Source: Acheta domesticus
Taxonomy: Eukaryota; Arthropoda; Insecta; Orthoptera; Gryllidae
Length of the DNA stretch: 64,000 nt
Assembly (NCBI GenBank): GCA_031308135.1
Contig: JAHLJT010004567.1
Coordinates: 30,725,602 to 30,789,601 of the forward strand
Direction: 5' to 3'
Shown here one piece after another: positions 57,236 to 64,000 of the stretch. Under the pieces are notes generated by a model that worked only from the letters and a program-made list of their open reading frames with translations, made no database searches and was not told the origin of the DNA. Numbering within the stretch: the first letter of the stretch is position 1; every line of letters starts with the position of its first letter. A program made the translations under genes and the position numbers.

Positions 57236-58311
57236 AGCCTTCAGAAAATTTTGTCGTTATTGTTTCGTCACGTAGGTGTTATCCTGACATTCAAGTGAAT
57301 GATGGGCCTATTGACCTTTGGCTATCCTCAAGTCCACACGCCCAAGGCAAGGAATTTGATGATCATGATGTGCGAGGGAGCTTCTCGAATGATTTGGGCC
57401 AGACTGTTTACGAACATTAATTTTCCAGTCAGTAATCGAAATTGTTTGCGTTCTGTGATTCGCAATGATGATTCGCTCACCGATTCGTAACTGCGAGTGC
57501 TTGAAACATAATTTCTCCCGTGGAGCTGCGTACGAGTTCATCTTTGCCTAGTCTTCGATGCTGATAGTTGACATTATTTGACCTAAGAAAAGAGAGGATT
57601 GCAAATGAAAGTTTCTAGAATAATCACAGTATTGAATTCAGTGCATTTTTCTTAACACTCAAATTTTAGTTTTGTTCACTTTCATCTTAAGATTTTCCGC
57701 AGATTTTTCCGCAAACTTTACGTTCTGATTGGGAGAAAGTGAGTTTTTCGGGAACCGTTTCCACAATCGCAGGGAAAGTTATTAAATGTGTGTTTTTCTA
57801 AATATCAACAAACGTGTTTTGATTAATTTTTTTCTAAAACTTATTACTTAAAAATATGCCAAAGTTTAAAATGGTTGTTTAAATTATATTTTAACTTCTT
57901 TAAATTATCACAAAAAATGGCTTAATTGGAGTGACTGTGGCTAGGTATCATTACCATATTTCTCCAATAGCCATTGTCACGTTTCTTTTCTTCATACATT
58001 TCTGTATATCACCTTGTTTCTGTCGCACTCTTCCACTTCTGATTGTATCCATCGTATTAATTAGAAATTATAAAAAAATAGTGTTAAAAGGAAACGATCT
58101 GTCCTCCTGTGCATTACGTTATCAATCAGAAAAACAACTGTTTCTGCTATTGCATTGGAACTCGTAATAGACATTGACAATGACATGTACTGGTTTGCTT
58201 GGTCCCTCTACAATTTTGTCATTTTCTCAGACAACGGCAAAAGGTTGACGCTTCCAGTGAACGATGAATTCTAAAATAAACACTGTATTTATAAGCATGA
58301 TCAAGCGGTTT
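57236..58311. other. AT-rich stretch, nothing recognised
   Basis: Frames of 60-78 codons at 57217-57541 and 57931-58167 have no recognised domain. The latter encodes a hydrophobic stretch that is common by chance in AT-rich DNA. Confidence 0.35.
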
Positions 58312-58660
58312 TCAATTCAATTCAATGATGCCTTATTTTACGTGACGAGACTCAAGTCACGAGGTCTGCTCCTCCGTCTGACCGCGCAAATTTTGCCACA
58401 CTCCTTTCACTATCTAGCGAAGAAAAAAGATTACTCGGGCGACGAAACAGGCTATTTGAATGTAGCTCAGATGCTTCTTTTAGACTCGAGGATATTTTAC
58501 ATGCAGTAAATCTACTACATGGGACAGCCGACTTCACTTTCCCTCCAAAGGAAGGCGTACTAAGGATTTTTTTCGCCCTTAAAAATCCACGCCCTCGATG
58601 GTGTTTGAACTTGGGATATAACAGCCCGATACGCTAACCGTATCTCCATCGAAACCACAA
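58312..58660 (-). mobile_element. SINE2 copy, minus strand
   Basis: Reverse complement: head tggagatacggttagcgtat, B-box-like caagttcaaacaccatcg, then cgtggatttttaagggcg, acgccttcctttggaggg, gctgtcccatg, agatttactgc, cctgtttcgtcgccc, cttgagtctcgtcacg and an AATTC-type tail (tgaattgaattga). Collinear with the 63036 copy in opposite orientation. Confidence 0.85.
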
Positions 58661-59000
58661 TTATCTCGTTGGCGAGTGAGAAGCACGCATCATGTAGCGC
58701 GTGATCACGCGCGGGGCGTGAGGGAGTGGAGTGGGCGTGGCGGCGGGCGGGCGCCGCGGTACGCCGTGCCCCCGCGTTTACGATTGCTAATGGGCGCGCA
58801 CCTCTGCAACCCGCGGCGCGTCCCAAGCAGCTGCCCGTGTGCCGCCCCTCCTCCCTTCTCACCACCGTCCCCCGCTGCGCCACGTCGCCTTATCGCCGCG
58901 TTTGCCATGCCATGCGCGGCACGGCACGGCACGGCGCGGGACGTGCGACGTGCTTCCATGTGCGCGCCGTGCCGCACGGCCACCGTTAGGCGACAAATGG
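58661..59000. other. CpG island
   Basis: 58680-58990 is GC-rich with acggc repeats (cggcacggcacggcacggcg near 58917). ORFs on both strands are composition artefacts. Confidence 0.5.
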
Positions 59001-59260
59001 GATGCGTTAACACGAGAATTTCGGGAGGTTGCTCGATAATCGTGTCAGAAATTAATTTTTTTCTATTCTTTTGTTTTTACCGTGTATATTTTATGTAGTA
59101 CGATAGCATAAGAGGGTAAAAAAAGTCGAAAATAATTACGTTAAAAAAATATACTAGTGGTGCTACAAAAAAGGACATAGACTTTCTCGTTTTATTTAGT
59201 TGCCCGATTTCTTAACTCAGGAATAGCCTTGCGATTTTTTCATATTACGTCATGGATAAT
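59001..59260. other. AT-rich spacer
   Basis: No feature recognised. Confidence 0.4.
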
Positions 59261-59486
59261 TCTTTGACCCCTGTGAACAAGCTGATAAGTCATGAAAACT
59301 TCATTTTACAGGAGAGTGAAAAGTAGCTGTGAATCAGGGATTAATGATATTCAAACGAAACCTGCACACAAATAGTGTCGTTTGAATATGACTAACTTCC
59401 TGATTTACTTCAGTTGAAAGTTATTTTTTGCTCTCTGTAAAATTAAGTTTTCATGTTTTATCAGCTTAATCACCGGGATCAAAGAA
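59261..59486. repeat. 226-nt foldback with ~100-nt arms
   Basis: The left arm (tctttgacccctgtgaac, aagctgataagtcatgaaaa, cttcattttacag ... atattcaaacga) pairs with the right arm, which ends gttttatcagcttaatcacc and gggatcaaagaa. The loop is ~28 nt (59363-59390). Roughly 80% complementarity by eye. Confidence 0.85.
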
Positions 59487-60969
59487 ATTGAAAATCACAT
59501 TTTTCGAAAATTCGATGATAACATTGATAAATCGGTCTTGCTCTATAATTTTAAGCGTAGTTTTCTCTTTTTAGAAAAATATATTTGAAAATGTTGAGCC
59601 ATAAAAAGAATTGAAAATGTCGATGCTTCACGTAAAATATCGGCAAAATGTTACAGATTCGTTAGAAACTCGTATAACTTCGAGTCGGACCTGATCGTTC
59701 CGGAATATGAATTTTGGAAAAAATCCTTTGAATGGTTTAGGGTGCGCTATTGTTATTAACAAACGAACAGACATGTTCTGCCAAAAAGCAATTTTTCTCT
59801 ATCGGGGACCCACAAAATGTGGATTCTGTGTACATCGTATATTTAAGAAGACACGTAGGGTCGAGAAAAATATTTTTTACGGTATCAAGGGCCCATAAAA
59901 CAATTTTATGTCGAAAGGACGGCACTTTTCGCTTGAACATTACATTACATTTTCCGTGTTTTATAACTGATCAAGCATTTTTTCTCGAAAATAATCGTGA
60001 AATTGCAGAATGTTTTTTGCATTGAAATAATGTCTGAGGAGAAATAAGGATATCTTTCTGCTGAAATCATAGAGTGAAAATTCTTTCTCTTCATTTTTCA
60101 CTGTTTTTTATCAAAATTCTTGATGGAATATGTTCGGTTTCTACTTTGAAGAATGCGTGCAATATGAAGACTTGATTATTTACTTAACATTAGCTTGTTC
60201 GAATACCTCGTTATTTTGAGATGAATTAAGTCTTTGTCGATATATTTACTGCTTAATGATTTAAATTGACGAATACGAATTTTCCGGGCAGTAATAAAAC
60301 GGCTAGTTTTAAAGACAATGATTTTATCGTAGGTGAAAAAGTTTGAATTTGCTAGCTCTGAGAAATGGCGTTTATTGAGTAGTTAAGCTCTGGCATCGGC
60401 ATGATTGGTATTGATATGACTGACGAATTGGCATTGAATTTATCATTGGTTCTCTGTTGAATGTTAATATATTTTCTGGGAAGAAAAAGTGAAATAGACA
60501 ATTGAGGCATCCAGTAAGAGAGGGAGCTAATCCACAAAATGAAAATATTCTATGTCCAGTTTTCGTCTTCTGTTTAGTCCGCAAATTTCATAAATGTATC
60601 TTAATCTATAATATCATATCGATATTTTAAAATAGGTGACATGCCCATTTTCTACAATTTCCGTGGGGGAGGGAGCTTAGCCACATTGACGTGTGTCGTT
60701 GATCTGATCAACTCTAGCACCAGAACATCAAATGTATTCGTTACATCTTGTACTCAATCCACCAAAAGAAGTGTATTACTAACATTCGAAGTAAAGTCTC
60801 TGGAATATAAATGTAAGAATACTAGACCTTTGATGTTCAATAACAATTTGACATAACAGTTTCACAGGCTTCCAGAATGTTTTGCAAGAGTACCGATTGG
60901 TAACAGTGAAGAATGAAGGCTACTCTTTAGGGAAGAAGGATCCCCGTGACTGGATGAGATGTTCCATAG
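59487..60969. other. AT-rich stretch with a possible relic of the array segment
   Basis: At 59800-59860, tatcggggacccacaaaatg resembles the reverse complement of the unit phrase ttttgtgggtccttgatacc. At 59880 acggtatcaagggccca repeats it. The match is short and uncertain. Nothing else recognised. Confidence 0.3.
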
Positions 60970-61485
60970 CAACAAATATTCCCAGTGCAATGTCTCTGAC
61001 AGAAAGGTTCTAAGGTTCGAGTCCCGACGGAGTTTTGATACTAGAATCTAGTAGATACTAGATAGCTAGATAGCTTGGTAATTTTCAATTCCTGACTGTA
61101 GGAGAATTGTGGCGATTGTCTGCTCTGTTCGGTAGTTTTCGGTTGTTTCTCCGATCAATATCCAGCTGCATGCCGGAGCAGTACCTTAACAAACGGGCAA
61201 CGGACAGCGCACAATCTTTCCTTCCTCGTCCTTGGCCCATCCTCCCCTCTTAAACACCACACACACACGTAAAAACACCACTACTTAGCGGGAGACGAGT
61301 CAGCAGCTTGGAGCTTGTCCCGGCTAAGACGGTGCTTCGCTGGCGGAAATATGTGGAAGAGGAAACCCCGTGAGCCGACTTGTAGGTCGGCGCCGAATTT
61401 CACATTCTAGCGGGGAAACACTGCACCTCCAAGGATATAACACTTACGGGACTTATGACAATAGTAATTGTCGCTCCCAAAACAA
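60970..61485 (+). mobile_element. SINE1 copy, near full length
   Basis: Head gtgcaatgtctctgacag, B-box aggttcgagtcccgacgg (~61013-61030), gatactag repeats, ctgctctgttcggtag, tttctccgatcaatatcc, ccggagcagtaccttaac, an ACAC tract, gcttggagcttgtcccggct, gtaggtcggcgccg and the tail gggacttatgac. An internal tctagtagatactagatagc expansion is private to this copy. Confidence 0.85.
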
Positions 61486-63035
61486 AATACAAAATTAACA
61501 ATCAAAGGATCTGTGTGTGTGTCAGATGGTTCGAAAAAAAGTGGCAAGAACATATTCATGATGCTACGAAATGGACAAGAAAAGAAAGTAGTTGGAAAAC
61601 GAACCGTGAAGAAGAATGTTTGTGACACGACAGGGACAACGGCACCCAGGAACAAACAACGCCTTGTGTGTGAATGCGCATTACGCCTTCAAACGTCCAA
61701 CTGCAATTTGCAAACACAACACACTAACGGACAATGAAAATCATAGATTTTTTTTTTTGAATTTTTCAAAGTTACGGATTTTGAAACATACCAAACGGAT
61801 ATCTTAGTGGAGTCACTACAAGAAAGTAAGTCAGTCAAACGTACAGAATGTTGGAGTAATCAAAAAAATAATCAGTCGGCAGATTGATGAAAAAATCATA
61901 TTTTTAGGGCTATGTATTAATTGTAAAATACTTCTAGAATTGCTAACTCATATTTTCAAATATGAGTTATCTTCAAAATAAGAAGGAAAAAAACATCCCC
62001 TTTATTATACAAATAATTGATAAAACAAACCAAACGCAAAACTTAATTTATCTCAGTCACTTACCCTTGTGGGTTGGCTCTCTAACTACACGCCTCAATT
62101 CTCCATGATATTTGTGCAAAATACTTATTATTTCAATGTGTTTTCTAAGAGGCCGTTTGAGAGATGAGAAAAACTTCGCCATATTTATCCATAATATGAA
62201 ATTGTAACTGACATTTTGTCCTTCATGAAAAGAAAGTAAATTGGCATGCTCAAAATCCGTGGATCCTCATAATGGCATCCATAAACAACGTTAGATTTAT
62301 TCACGCATCCTTCGGACGAATGTACAGCAGTGGCAACTCTTGTCCTGTGTATTCACGGCTTCCCAGCCGCTCATCCGTTCAGCCCGACGCATAACAGCGC
62401 CTCGCAAACGACGCAGCTGCCGGGGAGATATCGGGAGACAAGCCCTTTGTAAACTCGTCGAGAGTCACGTACTCCTTTATGTAAATGCGGGCGCTCGGAA
62501 CGGCTCCGGCAGAAGCCGCGGTTTGCATTTATTGGTTTGCGCGGCCTCCGCCCAGCCGCCCGCCGCGCTGCGGAGCCGTGCCTCGCCGCCAGGGCTCCGT
62601 CGCGCCGCGCCGTAAGATATGATCGCGGGCGGCGCGCCGCCCTCTGCCCAGGCAACAAACCACGCGGTGGGACCTGCCACGGCGCGTGCGGCCGGAGCGA
62701 GCGGCAGGGCGCGACAGGAACGGGAAAGTGTGGGTGTCAGATGTTGTGTATCACTTTAAACCTTGAGAACTTCATTATTTGTGTGAGCTGTTGGTATTAC
62801 AGGGGTAGTATTATACTTCGGTTTTTATTTCTTGGCGCGTGGGGGGGTGTCATCAAAATGGAATATCTCACGGTATTTCGCGTGGTTATCAGTTAAGCGG
62901 CTAGGAGTCACATGATTGCCATGCACTGCTCGCTACAGCCGCGATCTTGCGACTCTTGGAATTCTACGTTGATGACACACCCTCACGCGCCAAGAAAGAA
63001 AAACCGAAGTATATACAGCGGTGGTATTACAGTCT
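61486..63035. other. Non-coding stretch with a CpG island
   Basis: 61486-62330 is AT-rich; a frame of 89 codons at 61468-61737 has no recognised domain. 62370-62730 is a CpG island with overlapping frames on both strands. A G run lies at 62843-62848. Confidence 0.35.
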
Positions 63036-63371
63036 TGACGGCGGCGGTGGTGTAACTCTCAGCATATCGGACTGTTATTCTCCAGTTCGCGGGTTCAAAC
63101 CCGATCGCAGTCGTGGATTTTTAAGGGCGAAAAAAATCATTCTTACGCCTTCCTTCGGAGGGGCAGTAAAGCCTGCTGTCCCATGTTAGAAGATTTACTG
63201 CCTAAATGGCCTCTTAGCTAAATTCAAGTTGCCTGTTTTGTCGCCCAAGGAGAATACCTTCTTTCTCCGCTAGATGGTGAAGGGAGCCTAGCGAAATTCG
63301 CATGGTCAGACGGAAGAGCAGGCCTCAGGGCTTGAGTCTCGCCACGTAAAATAAGACAATTCAATTCAATT
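63036..63371 (+). mobile_element. SINE2 copy, near full length
   Basis: tRNA-like head ggcggtggtgtaactctcag with an A-box-like tggtgtaactc and a canonical B-box gcgggttcaaacccgat (~63090-63106). It continues with cgtggatttttaagggcg, acgccttccttcggaggg, gctgtcccatg, agatttactgc, gcctgttttgtcgccc, gcttgagtctcgccacg and a tail of AATTC repeats (63358-63371). Confidence 0.88.
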
Positions 63372-64000
63372 ATTCCAACTGATTTTGGGCGACAAAAATA
63401 TTAGGTACAATCATAAATTTAATTTATGGATTCTTTAAACATATGAATTAAATTCTCTTAACTTAATCTTATAAACTTAAATTAACTTCTGTGAAATATT
63501 GTTTTTAATTAGTTTTTGAGCTTTACCCAATCATCTGAATTTCCGCTTATCCGAGCCAGATCGATCCCCGTTTAGTCCATTATAATTGGATCTCTACTAT
63601 AAATTGTATTTTTTGTCGTTCATATATCTCTATTGGAAATGTGTTGATTAGAATAGTCACGTAATTATCAAAAGAGTCTATTACACTACTGGAACGCTGG
63701 GAAAATTCGAAGCGAGGATTTCGCACAGCTAAATAATCTAATTTGTATAATGAACGAATCGCAAAACCTTTCAGAACAATTATTCTAAGAAAAGGTCTAA
63801 TTCCCCCAATTTCAACCCCAGACTTTGAGACTTTCCTAGTAAAATATTAGCTTCGGCAAAAGTTAGAAAGGATATCCTCTCTCCAACACCCTTTACTGAG
63901 ATGTTATTGTCTTCCTCTTATGTGAGTTAAAGATTAAATTAGTCTTAATACTTGCCAAAACAAGACCGCAAAAGGACGTGTCACTCAACATCTTTGCTAA
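63372..64000. other. AT-rich right edge, nothing recognised
   Basis: No open frame of interest, no SINE box and no long inverted repeat before the window ends. Confidence 0.4.

Noticed and set aside
63090..63106. Possible tRNA gene at a perfect B-box
   Set aside because: No clover-leaf with a paired acceptor stem; it continues into a SINE body shared with 58312-58660.

Overview
The window looks like a piece of a large, transposon-rich animal genome, most likely an arthropod and probably an insect. The reasons are a mariner transposase relic, hAT-like and piggyBac-like non-autonomous DNA transposons with clean target-site duplications, several tRNA-derived SINE families, solo LTRs, a non-LTR retrotransposon tail, and long AT-rich non-coding DNA broken by short CpG/GC-rich islands and simple repeats. 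I found no rRNA, no true tRNA gene, no CRISPR array and no host gene with recognisable exons. The species is not determinable by eye.

Bases 1-17713 are a tandem array of a ~6.56 kb unit in direct orientation. Unit 1 is cut by the window start, unit 2 is complete (5518-12078), and unit 3 ends at ~17713 against a mariner relic. Each unit carries, in order: an AT-rich segment that also occurs elsewhere in the window; a CCGT/CCCG minisatellite that differs in length between units; an intronless ORF ending in a Cys-rich WLQKMFCCC motif and followed by an AATAAA; a non-coding stretch; and a SINE. The ORF is not recognised as any known family. It is broken or frame-altered in a different way in each copy.

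17715-31830 holds the mariner relic, a 24-bp minisatellite, a 109-nt near-perfect hairpin, a non-LTR retrotransposon C-terminus split by a solo LTR with a 5-bp target duplication, and SINEs, one split by a 246-bp MITE. 31837-34044 is a nest of insertions: two hAT-like MITEs in opposite orientation and a piggyBac-like MITE at TTAA, inside a ~210-bp tandem duplication that preserves the empty site. 36118-38270 has two head-to-head diverged copies of the array's AT-rich segment.

41290-43450 and 47570-47900 are C-rich or GC-rich tandem repeats. 43580-51393 contains SINEs, two of them as an inverted pair, and two hAT-like MITEs with perfect 8-bp target duplications. 54257-56050 has a solo LTR flanked by ATAG and a second LTR-like promoter/polyadenylation block. 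56575-63371 holds further SINEs and two long foldbacks. No genes act together as a pathway here; the layout is a record of duplication and nested transposition.
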